The notes under the pieces: model-generated | Database searches by the model: none | What the model was told of the DNA's origin: nothing | What the model saw: only the letters and a program-made list of their open reading frames with translations | Made by a program: the position numbers and the translations under genes | Part shown: positions 11,355 through 22,545 of the stretch, piece after piece | Numbering within the stretch: the first letter of the stretch is position 1 | Layout: each line of letters starts with the position of its first letter | Source: Scleroderma bovista | Taxonomy: Eukaryota; Basidiomycota; Agaricomycetes; Boletales; Sclerodermataceae | Assembly: GCA_037178675.1 (NCBI GenBank) | Contig: JAYMGJ010000022.1 | Span: 54,607 to 118,606 of the forward strand | Direction: 5' to 3' | Length of the DNA: 64,000 nt

Positions 11355-12401
11355 TCACATACCATACTTGTTGCCAGCTTCTTTCCTGTTTCTCCTTGCC
11401 TGGGCAATCTTCTCCTCCAGTGCCTCGCGATTCAAATATGCATCCGTTAGAAGTGTCGTCAGTTGGTGTCTCGTCCGAGCCACCGCTCCCAACTTGGCAC
11501 CCTTGACGTTCATCTTGGGCATCTCCGGTTCACCCTCTGCATTCTTCCCAGTTATCTTTCCAGTCGTCAAAGCCTTTCTCTCCTCATGTTCCTGGATCTC
11601 CCGACGCGCCTTCTCCATCTCAACGGCCATGTCCACGTCCTGCATACCCTCCGTCGTCGGATTGTACTGTGCCTTTTCCAAAGCGCGTATCTGTTTGTCA
11701 TAGTCCGCTTGCCACTTGCGCACATAGGATGCGTAGTAATCAGCGTCATACGGAGTATAGGCGCCAGAGGGCAGTTGGTAGTACCCTGGGTAGGTATCAT
11801 CCAGTGTTGGTGATGGAGGTCGGAATGTAGGAATGACCGGTGCACTTGATGTAGATGGTGCACTTGACGTCGTCGACAACGAGGGCGCCGACGATGGTGT
11901 AAGTCTTGTGGTCGAAGAGGAAGAGCCCAGCGAAAAGAAATCCACGATCGGTGCCGAAGGCGTTTTCTGATCGCTGTCCAGAGAAATGTTGGCCTTTCCC
12001 TTCTTCAAGGACAGCGGGACAAAGTGTGTCGATGAGTCTGGTGCCTCATCCGTGACCTCCGATGTACCTGCATCCCCTGCAGTCGACGACTCAGTAGGCA
12101 TAGCACTGCGGAACACTAATCCTGGACCACCTCCACCACCCAACACGCGCTCTACCTTCTTCTCTTTTGCAGGAAGGGCTTGCTTCGGTGCTGGAAGCAT
12201 GCCAAGCAGAGAAGACTTTCCCGCTCCTTTGCCTCTACTGCCCGTCACGCGAGGTTTTTTGGCTGGAGGTGCATCGTCATCAACCTCGGGTGGAGGTAGA
12301 GAGGGTATGGCTATTTTCTTGGGCCGTTTGGTGGATGGTTTGGGTTGGGTTTCATTATTGTCACTGTCGCTGTCGCTGTGGTAGTCCTGTAAACCGAGCA
12401 T
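11355..12401 (-). CDS. PRCC-like nuclear protein (proline-rich, mitotic checkpoint regulator family)
   Basis: Uninterrupted 348-residue frame starting at the ATG 12399-12401 (MLGLQDYHSDSDSD). The N-terminal half is low-complexity: acidic/serine, then basic clusters (KRPKKIAIPSLPPPEVDDD), VPLSLKKGKANISL and VDFFSLGSSS, typical of PRCC proteins. The conserved C-terminal domain reads YYQLPSGAYTPYDADYYASY, then KMNVKGAKLGAVARTRHQLT and TDAYLNREALEEKIAQARRN. Human PRCC associates with splicing factors and MAD2B. The start codon is only 47 bp from the divergent NUP133 start. Confidence 0.8.
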   Translation of the reverse strand: MLGLQDYHSDSDSDNNETQPKPSTKRPKKIAIPSLPPPEVDDDAPPAKKPRVTGSRGKGAGKSSLLGMLPAPKQALPAKEKKVERVLGGGGGPGLVFRSAMPTESSTAGDAGTSEVTDEAPDSSTHFVPLSLKKGKANISLDSDQKTPSAPIVDFFSLGSSSSTTRLTPSSAPSLSTTSSAPSTSSAPVIPTFRPPSPTLDDTYPGYYQLPSGAYTPYDADYYASYVRKWQADYDKQIRALEKAQYNPTTEGMQDVDMAVEMEKARREIQEHEERKALTTGKITGKNAEGEPEMPKMNVKGAKLGAVARTRHQLTTLLTDAYLNREALEEKIAQARRNRKEAGNKYGM

Positions 12402-12448
12402 GTTCAAGAGAAACTTGACTTACGTAAGACACACACTCGTCTTTGACG
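12402..12448. promoter_or_regulatory. Very short bidirectional intergenic segment (PRCC-like / NUP133)
   Basis: Only 47 bp separate the two first in-frame ATGs. Core promoter elements and 5' UTRs of at least one gene must overlap the other gene's coding region, unless one start is mis-assigned. The next ATG of NUP133 (12458) adds just 9 bp. Confidence 0.45.
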
Positions 12449-15400
12449 ATGACGACGATGGCGACGACGTTCCACTCCCCGCCGCCCCGCAAGACACACA
12501 ACAGACTTGCACAAAGACAGCCTTCGACGCCCCCGAGGCAGCGCAGGCTCGCGGGAAATCGCGTTGTCAGTCCGGCCATGGACGTCGATACACATATTCA
12601 CCACGACAGAGAACGGACTCACAGGGAAAAGGACACCACCTTTGCAAAGACAGAGGAGCTCACGGTGGGTTTGTATGGTAGTCTACCCGTTGAAGTGCGA
12701 CATGTTCTCCGAGGTGCAGGTATGCCGAACCATACCTTCAATAACACTCATCTCTCAACCATACATAGATTTCCTGGCCGAGTCGTATGTAGGCGGGATA
12801 GACAATACATCTGGGTACACTCTCATTGCGTCTGCACGAACATGCTATGTCTGGCCTCATGCCACTCTCAAGCCTTCCTCGCCGAGTCCAACATGTTACA
12901 TCCTTCCCTGTCCTCCGCCCTCCGCCGCTCACCCCAGCGCTACCCTTCAAGCCCCGCATTACGCACTTGTGCCGTCTCGCACGCGTACCATTGAGCCTGG
13001 CCTCATCCTCATCTCCACATCAGGCACCGCCCGCTTTTGGCCATCCATATCCTCTGGCCTCTCAGGAGGGGGCGTGTTCGACTCCACCCAGATCCCTCTG
13101 GATGCGTCCGGCGAGGAATACGTGTCCTGTCTGGCACGCATACCTCAGCCAGGCCCATCACCCACATTCGTATACTTGGCGGCTACTTCCATGGGACGCA
13201 TATTCCGTCTTACAATATCCTCTCAGGGTGGAAAACATACTCTCTCAACTAAATTGTTTGCTCCACCACCCACGTCCTCGTCCTTGTCCCTTACGCGTCT
13301 GTTTGGTATCGGATGGACTGCACCCTCTCCAGCAGCGCGTCCCGAACCCGGAAACGTCGTGACACTCGTGTCGTCGGGAGACAGCATCTTCGCACTCGTG
13401 GAAACGAGAATACAACAGTGGACACTAAGCAGCGAAGAGATTTTGAAAGAGATGGATGTCGCAGACAGCATAAGAGAGGCTATTGGGAGTGGCATAGGAG
13501 TGGAAGATTTGGAAGGAATCGATTTGGCCGTTGAAGGGTGCGTCTGGTCAATGAAACATCCGTTCTTGAATCTAATCTTGTTTGACATAGCCCAAACACT
13601 CTGGTTCTTCTTGTCTCGTATGCCTCCTCAGCAGCTCCAGAAGGCCCTGGCGCAATGGTCCTGGACCAGTACGAGTATGGACCACGGAGAGTGTATGCAC
13701 TTACGCGACTTGTGTCGCACGAAGCCGGTTGGGGCGTGGACGGGGTTACGGTTGTTCCCTACGTGGCTGTGGGTATACTCTTTCGCTGTACACCAATTTG
13801 TCATGCTCAGTTACTCTGTAGACTGCAGTATCGCCACCCGCACACCCACACTTGGCGCTGCTAGCCAGTGGTGCAATTGTAGCAATTTTGTTTGGAGATA
13901 TGGTTGTATTGTGTGCGAGGAGTACGTCCCGTTCATTCATTTCCTTCTCAACTCCGTGATAACGATGGTATAACAGATACGCCATACCATGAGCGACTTG
14001 TTCTTAAATCATCTACTGATCGCTTCTGCGGGCTTGCTGCTCTCCCATCTGTCGTCTCAGTCGATCACACTGACGTCGACAACAATGCGAATGGTAAAAC
14101 CTGGGAAGAGGCACAACTGGTCATGATGACAAGTGGACTCATGATGAAGGTGGCGGTGGACGTAGAGAAAGTGATGAGATTTAAGGCGGAGTGAGTATCC
14201 AGTCTTTTCTAGCATGATATTGGATATTTGATCGGGCCTCTTTTTCCAGGTCGCTTCCTAACTTGCTCAAGGCAACACTCAAACAAGCCATTTTATATTC
14301 CCATATTGCTTCGAACCCGTTACAATTTATACTTCCCCCGTCTCCAATACTGGACGGGGATGCACTCATGCGTGCCGCAGAAGAGATGAGTGCTGGTGTC
14401 CTTGCAAGCGGTAATGCTTTTCAATATTATCTTCGAGATATTTCTCAACATTGCCCCAGACCCTGAGATTGTCCGACCAAACCATGATCTGACGGCTCAA
14501 CTGACGGCAAGGAAGGAACGGCTAAGTTGGTTGATTGGGTTCATTAACGATAACGGGGCATTGGCGAAGGCAAGTGGTCAGGCGTTTCGAACGTCACGCC
14601 CCTGACCAATTACTCTAGATGTCTCAGAGAAGTCGACAGCGACTTGCTACCGATGCTGAGAAACTGTATGCATGCCACCAACTTTGGATCCGATTAAATG
14701 AGCACATCGAGTAAGTGGATTAGTGCCAGTGGTCACACCCTATCAATCAACATCTGTAGCTCTGGTGCAAGCCACTCTTTGATCACGGATACAATCCATG
14801 CGTTCACTGCCGCCCACCCTTCACCTTTTAGTACACGTTCCCCAAGCCCGGCTTCCGCTTTGACATCGGAGCAAGCACCTGCACAGGACGTTGTCCGAGA
14901 TATCTTCAAATACCGCGTGCCGGATGTTGGGAGACTACTGGTATTTATGGTAGAGTATCTTGATCGGTTGGGGTCAATGGGCACTAGTGGCACAGGGGCA
15001 CTGAAGGAGATTGGGGCGGCCGTTGTGGTAAGATTCAGCCGCCTGAAACACTGCAGAGGCGTTGATACTTTTGTACGTCTCATAGACAACTCTTCAAGCT
15101 GCACTTTCCTACCGTGCCTACAACCTCGGTGTGTATGGTGTTGAACTCCCCATGATCAAACCATGGACTAGTCGCCCTGTTGTCATCGATGCGATTCTCA
15201 AGTTGGTGGACTCAGCATCCAACGTGGCAACCGACAGCGGGTCGAGCTCCAGTGCTAGCGCGAAAGATGTCATAGACCTGTTACCAGAGTTTGCGACACT
15301 TTTGTTTGCCTGTGTGCAGGAGAGATTGGATTGGCTAGGGAGGTTAGTGGTTGGTTATCATAGCCGTTGCATGGAGAGTGCTGGTACTGACAGTGGAGGG

Positions 15401-17070
15401 CAGTCCAATGGCCGCTGACGAGCTAGGTTCCGAGAGAGACAGAATTGAACTTGAAGATCGGTTTGCGCAGCTCCGACCTGAGATCCTAGAAACACTGCGT
15501 ACGCACTTGAACCCTCTCTTGTTCATTCAACCATAATAACCTTGATGCTCAGGTCTCACTAACCACCTACAGCAGGCACTCGCCTTGGCGACGACTTACA
15601 CGGACTTTCCCTCGCTTGCTTCACTCCTTATGCGCCCCACACCTTATCCACCCTCCACCAATCCACACGCTGCCCTAATAGGACACTATCTAGATCGGTA
15701 TGGCTACGCGTTTGGGCGTGAAGTCGTGCGGTGGTGTGTTGAACACGGTGAAGCACGTGTGCTATTCGCTGAGGAGGAGGTATGGGGAACGTATATGGAC
15801 GACGTCTTTAGCCACGGGATCGATAGGAAGGGGAAGCGACGAGAAGGCGACAACTCCATGGATATTGATAGGCGCGAAGGCAGCGATTTCAATGCCATCG
15901 CATGGGTGAATGATATGGGGAGATCGAGATTTGGAGATGCAAGTGTACGGTTAGCCAGGGAGGCTAAGGGTGCGACTGAAGTCAGACAGAGACATGTATG
16001 TTGTGACCCTTGTCTTTGGGGTGTGGAGGTGCTGATTGAAAATGGTGGTAGTTCATGCTGAGCCTTGGAAAACTCGCACAGTTTGCACACTTGCAGGAAG
16101 GAGGGACATTGGACGAAGGATTGCTGGATGGTATGCATGCAGTGTGCGCTCTTGTGCTTGGTTGTTGACATTCCTATGACCGGGCAGACTTCCACGATGG
16201 CCTAGATTTCATCGCAGTCCAAGAAAAACTCCTCAAGGAGTTCCAAAACGCATTGACATCTATGCGAGGAAAACAGAAGCAAAGCCAGGACGCTCAGGTG
16301 GAAACTATTCTGCGTGCAAAAGCTTCGAGGCTCAAAGAAAGCGAGAAAAGGGGACTCGTTTTGGTACGTCTATTTATGGTTGTCTCATGTCTTTGATGAC
16401 AATGTGAGTCCAGGTTTTCAAAAACGACGTCAGACAACTATTGCAGGGGAAAATGTTATCCGTAGAGGATATTGTCGACGTTTTAACCCTCAAAGACAAT
16501 GAAGAGAAGTTGGAAGACTATGCGACCGCATTGCAACTGCTACTTAGAGCAGAGGTATTTCTTGGCTGTATCATTACCGGAGCCTGCCTGACCTTTGACA
16601 AGGATGTCCCGGATGTAAGGAGACTTTCAGCTTTCAGAAGAGTCTGGTGTCGGGTGTATAATCACGACGAGTACGTGCGTTTACTTTTCGTACCACAATT
16701 GGCGTTTAACTTGCTTCGAAGCTGGGATGGAATCCGCCAAACCGCCAATGTCACTGATACCCAGCTCACTGCTCGCTTCCGTGCTACGGCACTTTACCAC
16801 ACACTTACCGTGATCCTGCCCATCATTAATTCTACACCGCTGAACGAAATGTTACCTGAAGGCTTCGATCTCGACCAGTCCCAATGTCTTCCGGTCCCAC
16901 TGATGCCGGAAACGTCTTCCCGGTTCCCAGGAATGCCAGCGGAGACGGTGGGTGAGCTGGCGAGAGATTTCAGAGTCGAAAGCACATGTGTGGAGCAGAT
17001 GGGACTGGAGGATGTGTATTTCAGAGTGAGAGAGTTGGCCATGGAGGATGTAGGTTACGAGAGGCAGTGA
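12449..17070 (+). CDS. NUP133: Nucleoporin Nup133
   Basis: Intron-rich gene. A short disordered basic N-terminus precedes the beta-propeller, which begins LRGADFLAESYVGGIDNTSG and TLIASARTCYVWPHATLK and continues through LVSSGDSIFALVETRIQQWT. Later joints rebuild EGPNTLVLLVSYASS, YGPRRVYALTRLVSHEAGW and HLALLASGAIVAILFGDMVV, the usual Nup133 propeller end. The C-terminal alpha-solenoid includes LKQAILYSHIASNPLQFILP, WLIGFINDNGALAK and ALIGHYLDRYGYAFGREVVR, and ends MGLEDVYFRVRELAMEDVGY before the stop at 17068-17070. Nup133 is a scaffold subunit of the Y-complex of the nuclear pore. One intron (14570-14618) has a GC-AG boundary. I resolved most but not all of the dozen or more introns. Start 12449 or 12458 cannot be separated by eye. 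Confidence 0.86.
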
Positions 17071-17171
17071 GCTAGGGCTTGCTACCAAAAAGACCACAGG
17101 CATGTGGGACGTGTAGCAAGGTGCTAGTGCCTGTGCCATCATCCAGACGCCTTCTGACTCACTGATGCACT

Positions 17172-17733
17172 TCATCCAAATATCCGTTGTTTGAACCGCT
17201 GGTATTCAAGGCGTGCACCAAGAGCGATGATTTCGAAGTTGCGCTTTCGCCATTCTGTAGAATACACCTCCTGCCTGTCCTGTTCTTGTACCACCCACTT
17301 TTTCAAGAACTCGGAGAGTGCGTGTTCGCGTGTCTCGGGGGATGCAGACTCTGGAATGGATGCAAGGACAGACGCTTTCCCTGCTTCGAACCGCGTATTG
17401 CTCTACGTCATCGTCAGGCATGTTGCCCATCTGATCCAACCGTGTCCATACCTCTGCCCAGTATTTATGATTGAGCGTGTCGAGCTGCTCTCGCTTGAGT
17501 TTGTATTGCAACTCTAGGGCATGGTTTGGGGAGGGCGGTCCGTCCGAGAATTCCTGGAGGGAGTAGGGGTGATTGAGCCTGGCCTGCGAGTCACTTTTTG
17601 GTAGGGAGTTTGGCGTGTCGGTGTAGATGATGGGACGTAGGTTGGAAACGGGGTCATTGGGACCAACCAAGTGCTGGCATTTCGGTGAGAGATGCAACGA
17701 ACGACGGAGCTGGCTACACCGTCGTGGCAACAT
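17172..17733 (-). CDS. COA8: COA8/APOPT1-like mitochondrial protein
   Basis: Two exons (17407-17733, 17172-17348) sum to 504 nt, 167 residues; the 58-bp intron ends AG at an AGAG pair. The N-terminus MLPRRCSQLRRSLHLSPK is a classic mitochondrial presequence. The family core is visible: DPVSNLRPIIYTDTPNS, then HKYWAEVWTRLDQM, then FLKKWVVQEQDRQEVYSTEW and RKRNFEIIALGARLEYQRF. COA8 is a matrix protein that supports cytochrome c oxidase assembly and protects it from oxidative damage. The gene ends 101 bp from the NUP133 stop (convergent). An in-frame ATG 72 bp upstream (17803-17805) is possible but would bury the presequence. Confidence 0.8.
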
Positions 17734-17890
17734 GGACGTAAGGAAGGTAAAGCTTTGGATAACTGTAATACAAAGACGTGCTCTAGATTTTGAATGCGAC
17801 ATCATGCTGCAGGATTACTGCCAAAGACCTCAAGTGATACGTAACGATTTATCGACCAGCGCACTGTCTTTTAAGATACGAAATAAAAAT

Positions 17891-18865
17891 CTAGTGCTTG
17901 TGTTCTACTGGAGGGTCCTGCACTGGCTCTTGAGGCCGCGGGGCGAAGATGCCCGCGAGGACCCACGATCCGACGAAGAGGCCGAGTGCGACGTACACAC
18001 CCCTCGATTCTTCACTTGTGAGTGGACGAGATTCAACGGATTCCTCCTCCACAGTAGAATCCACAACAGGACGCAACCGAATGGTCGTCGGGATGCCCAG
18101 GCCAACGAAAACTTCACGCAAATAGGCAGGCTTGATAACAACGGCCCTATCTATGATAGTGGGAGTGGGCTGGAGCGTATCGGCTTCGGAATGCTTTTGG
18201 AGATGATGGGTTGGACCTCCATCGGGATGTGTTGCGACCCCGCCAACGACGTGGAGCTTTGGGAGCTCCGGCTCCGTGGACAGTCTTGGTTTTGGGTTGG
18301 CCGATTCCCAAAAGTCGGGAAGATAGGGCTGTGGGCATTAGTCAGAAGAGGGACGATAATAACGACATCAAGACGTCGGAAAGATGTCATAGTGGATACT
18401 TACGACTTGTGCCGATGATGTCGGGGGAGACTGGGTGAGATCTGGCATTTTAAACGCGAAGAACTGGGCAGAAGCGGACGGGTTCGCCTGAGGTCGCACA
18501 CCAGGGGATGCTGCCTGGGGAGGGGGAGAGACGGGATTGGGAGCTGGGGTGGCTCGGGAGGATGCATTGCGTGCCCCGGGAGGGGAAGACGCTGGCGCCG
18601 TCCTGGTGTCCTCGTACTCCTGCAAACGGGACACCAAAGTGGCCTTGTTTCCCTTCCTGTTATTTGGACCATTAGCTGTGATGCGAATGATGGACATGAG
18701 TAAGACGTACGTAGACAGACCGCGCATTCTGGCCTCCTTGCGCAGGTCGACGACGGTCTCGTTCTCCCATGTCCGCGAGAGTAAGACGGTGGAGACAAAC
18801 GACCTCTGCGGTGCGACGGAGGCGAGCCGCCTCAGATGCTGGGCCTGCAAGAGAGAGCGCAACAT
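17891..18865 (-). CDS. SAP-domain mitochondrial membrane protein, AIM34-like
   Basis: Three exons (18711-18865, 18404-18656, 17891-18328) sum to 846 nt, 281 residues. A basic N-terminus (MLRSLLQAQHLRRLASVAPQ) predicts mitochondrial import. A SAP-type motif spans the first intron: VVDLRKEARMRGLSTKGNKA then TLVSRLQEYE. A Pro/Ala/Ser-rich linker follows. The third exon has YLPDFWESANPKPRLSTEPE, and a single hydrophobic helix near the C-terminus (GVYVALGLFVGSWVLAGIFA) before a short polar tail. Yeast Aim34 is also a mitochondrial SAP protein of uncertain function; assignment rests on domain order, so it is moderate. Confidence 0.65.
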
Positions 18866-19225
18866 TGGAGGAACGTTGATAGGCGATGCACTTATGAGAT
18901 TGCCACGTGGAATGTCGAGAGAAGAGACTGTCCCGCCTCGCTCAGCTGAACTCAACGGGTCGAGGGTTCGTGCGGGTCGAGCTCAAGCCCAGCGTCGACA
19001 CACTCGAACCCTTGACGAGCGCAGTCCACTCTTCCACCAGCGTCTGATCTGTTCGTGGGTGTCCTGCCTCGTGTTTCTGTCATGTTTCTGACTATCGGCG
19101 TCCTTTTCAGGTCCTTGCCATCTGCCATCCCTATACTAATCCCTGTCCCCCGTTATTTACTCTCTCTGCCATGCTCCTCTCCCCAGCGTATGTCGTTAAC
19201 CGCTCCCGATACCCTCTGACATACC
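18866..19225. promoter_or_regulatory. Divergent upstream region
   Basis: 360 bp between the start codons of the AIM34-like gene (-) and the next gene (+). It is pyrimidine-rich near 19100-19200, as common in fungal promoters. No specific site was identified. Confidence 0.35.
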
Positions 19226-21049
19226 ATGTTCGACCGCAGATCAACAAGCGGAAGTCTACCCACCCATTCCTTCTGGGGAAAATTCAAAGGCAAAAAGAGC
19301 GACAAGGAAAGCGAGTACCGGGACAAACAGGCTCAGATGGCGCTCGCAAGACAGCGTCTTCTCACCCTTGCATACGGCGACATGGAAACAGTCAGAATGG
19401 TCGGTCCTCTTCCCTCAACCCTGCCCTCGCTGTCCTGATGGTTTTCTTCTATCCAGCTCCCTCAGAGTTATGCTGTCAGTGGCGCCTTCACAATCTCTCA
19501 TTTTTCGTCCACACTCACCCGACCCATCGGATCAGGAACTGGAGGTCGTCGCCAGAGACTGGACTAAGCCACCCCCAGATGCCATCTTCAGTCTCAGGGT
19601 GCCTACCGAGTTCGCTTCACTACATGCCTCCGTACGTGTCTCATTTATCCTCCGCGACGATCTGTCATTGACGCCACGAAACAGCGACTGGTTTCAGGGC
19701 CTTACATCTATGTGCGTAATCGACGATGATCTACCCGAGGGCCAAAGAGCTGATTTCATATTATTGCCGCGTGTTTGGCACACATGTAGTTAACTGGCGA
19801 AGATTCATATCAGATCGCGATAATGGGCGTTCAGGGCCTAAGGGTGGAAATCGTCAGCGATGCGCCGCCGCCCCCCGACGAACCTCCGTCAGTATACTTG
19901 CCCGACTACATCACAGCGTCTTGATATTGATATTTCACACACAGGCCACCGCCGTGAGTCTCATGCCTAACATCTAACTACACCAGTCTCAACCCCCTGC
20001 AGTCCTCCGCCAGTCACCGACATGCCAGCCACTTTCAATCTCGAACTCGTTCCTGGACAGCACATCGCTCTGGAAACAACGGTGGCGTCCGCCGATGACG
20101 TCGACATGTCCCGCATGGAAGACGGTACCGTGGTTGATGGCTTGTTCTGGGGAAAACTCTGCATCGTGCACTCCGGCGACACCCATACCCTGGACTTTAC
20201 TGGAACCCGTATGAATAACCCAGATATCACCCCCGAATTCCTCTTCGACTCAAAAGTCATGACAAAGCTGACCACCGCCGCACGCCCGTCACCTGCTAAA
20301 TGTCATCTTAGTATTCTCGCACCTGCCCAGCAATATTGCGACGTCTTCCTAACTGTAAATCCGCTCTGGAACCTAACCATGACATGGCCACCCGCTGAGA
20401 ATGTGGGTGACCAAAAGTACAAGTATTTCCTGCGAGTGCATCCTGGCGGTGCCCTCGAGCATTTCGAAAGCGAAATGGTTGTAACATCCCTGTATTACGA
20501 AGCTTTGTGAGAACTTTGTCAACCCAACTCTTCACCGAAGCTTAACTTATCCGATTCACTTAGACCTGACCCCGCGATGGTCGACCCTAACGAATTTATT
20601 GCCCCACGAAATGGTTTCGCCATGACTTTCCGTGACTTCCTCTCTCATATCATGGGTGTATTGGATCAACTGGGCATGTCCCTGCACGCACGAACTAACT
20701 TTATCAAGTATGCAGCCTCTAATCCCCTACACTTTCGATGCTCTTCTGACAGCCTTCCAGTAGCAATCTCCATTTCTTCTTGGCACACAAGAATATTGCA
20801 TATCGTTTCCTCTCTCCTACCAGGATTGCCAATGCCATCGACATTTCAGTCACAGCAGACCCTTGCGTCTTTACGCGACTATTCCTTATCTTTCGCGGTA
20901 TTTCGGATGACGACCTCGGACTGTTCGCAGGTGCCGGGGAGAAAGAAGCCAATACTTACAACTGGAGAGAGACAGTAGGATGGTCCGAGAACTCGAAAGA
21001 CACCTCAATGTTCCGCGTCCTGGAGATTTCAGTCTGGGAGATCACCTGA
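19226..21049 (+). CDS. Conserved basidiomycete protein of unknown function
   Basis: Multi-exon gene with several long open exons. It starts MFDRRSTSGSLPTHSFWGKF followed by a Lys-rich patch and MALARQRLLTLAYGDME. Further on are ARDWTKPPPDAIFSLRVPTE, RLVSGPYIYVR, an acidic/proline segment (EIVSDAPPPPDEPPSVYLPD), then a large exon MPATFNLELVPGQHIALETT with LEHFESEMVVTSLYYEAL. The last exons read NEFIAPRNGFAMTFRDFLSH, LGMSLHARTNFI, HKNIAYRFLSPTRIANAID, VFTRLFLIFRGISDDDLGLF and WSENSKDTSMFRVLEISVWE. No signal peptide or membrane helix is evident. I recognise no named domain. Splice junctions in the first third (19399-20000) are uncertain because two frames remain open there. A degraded copy of its 3' end lies at 23219-23516. 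Confidence 0.7.
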
Positions 21050-21437
21050 ATGCTAATCAATACTATCGCCATGCAGCTGGGTCTGCTGACGCGCACACTC
21101 GACTTGTACCTTTTCTCGCCCTTTGTTTCATAGGTACAGTAACTCACTCCTCTATGATCTTTATATCCTTGTTTTGTCGATGTATACCTTAGATTCACCT
21201 TGGGCTTTATTATTGCTGTCCTGCTTGTTGCCCTAGTCCATTTTGTACCGGGCCCTATCGTTTCTAGCCTCGTATGTTGTTTGTAGTAGTGTTTCTCTTA
21301 GTCGTTTTCCTTTTTTTTTGTGATGCCTTTCTTACCGACTGTATCTAAAAGCACCTGTTCCCCTCTTCTAGTCGACGAGTAGCAAAGCGCTGGAATTTAT
21401 GCATGGCTATCATCTGTACCCCGCATATTCTGGCTAT
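21050..21437. other. 3' flank of unknown gene; source of a duplicated segment
   Basis: Non-coding, AT-rich 3' flank. The segment from about 21153 to 21410 is nearly repeated at 23263-23516, between membrane-protein copies A and B. Within it, a block around 21368-21408 is also found near 24856-24890. Confidence 0.6.
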
Positions 21438-22545
21438 CTAGTCCCCACACTCTACCTCGTGGTCCAATAACTTAAGCCTGAGGTTGCGATAGATGCGACA
21501 TGCCATGGAGCTCGTTAGGGCAATTGCTGGGATGTCGCTCGAGGTTTTGGCTGCCACAGAAACGGAAGGTATCAGCCAGCAGATGGTCATTGCGATGCTA
21601 CAGAAAATCGAAATCCTAGTACAGGGATGCAATGCGATCAAGGTTACAAGCCATCTGGGTTATCAAATACCATGGACTTACAGATAGTACTGTTGGCCCC
21701 CTTGCATGACTGCTCCTGCCACTCGAGGGAGAGATTTTCCTGCACAAATGGTTTTCCAAGTGACTTTCTTCTCGTTTGGATTCTGAACGGAGAGGAGCCT
21801 GATCGTAATGAAGATATATACCATTGTATCAAAGAACAGCGGCATGAGCATAATTGCAGCTACCCATTTCTGCTCGCCGTCATTCATACAGTGCTTCGTG
21901 TCAGCGATCTCACGGGCACGGAAACCTGTGAACACTAGGCCCAACACGCCGACATCTACGACCCAAAGGAAGATGAAAGCGGAGCAGACACCTTTGTTGT
22001 TGTGATATACCGCCCGGACGCGTGCGAGGAAGAGAAAGTCGGTGGCGGCATGTGAGACAAAACAAATGGAAGATAAGACATGTTGAACAGTTTGACAGTG
22101 TGCAATAGGGCCAGCTAAAGCAAGATGTAAACATGCAGGCCAAGTCAAATACTGTACGTAGCTTGACGTTACTGACTGTATGCAAGAACACAAAGTAGGA
22201 TAATTGTGAAAGTACCCCATCTACAATGATATCAGCTCCAATGCACGGGCCAAAATTAAGAACGAATGAACCTACCTGGAGAGATGATAGGCAATAAAAA
22301 CAAGACTTGGTTTGCTGATGCGTAGCAGCCGCCATTCTTGTTCGACAGTGGATAGAATGTCCCAAATCAGCGCCTGGTGACCGCTCATCCATTCCCGACA
22401 TTCACAGGGTGTCACGGAAACACACACGACTTACCCCTAGCGTAACAAGGTAAACGTCTCTCGTTATCTCGTACTGTGATGCGGTCTCAGGTTCCAAATA
22501 ATTGAGATACACAGAGGGATTCGGGACAGTCTGGCGCGTGGCCAT
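21438..22545 (-). CDS. Multi-pass membrane protein, DUF6533-like, array copy A
   Basis: Five exons (22435-22545, 22276-22373, 22177-22220, 21682-22114, 21438-21615) sum to 864 nt, 287 residues. It starts MATRQTVPNPSVYLNYLEPE. Exon 2 gives ALIWDILSTVEQEWRLLRIS, matching the 'W/Y-D-x-L-x-T-x-x-x-E' pattern of Agaricomycete DUF6533-type proteins, and FIAYHLSR. Hydrophobic helices follow: GTFTIILLCVLAYTGP, SSICFVSHAATDFLFLARVR, AFIFLWVVDVGVLGLVFTGF, IMLMPLFFDTMVYIFITIRL and a last one in exon 5, about seven in total. The tail after the last helix is short (MACRIYRNLRLKLLDHEVE). Intron 1 has a standard GTAAGT donor, unlike the other four copies. The family has no known biochemical function; a receptor-like or channel-like role would be speculation. 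Confidence 0.82.
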
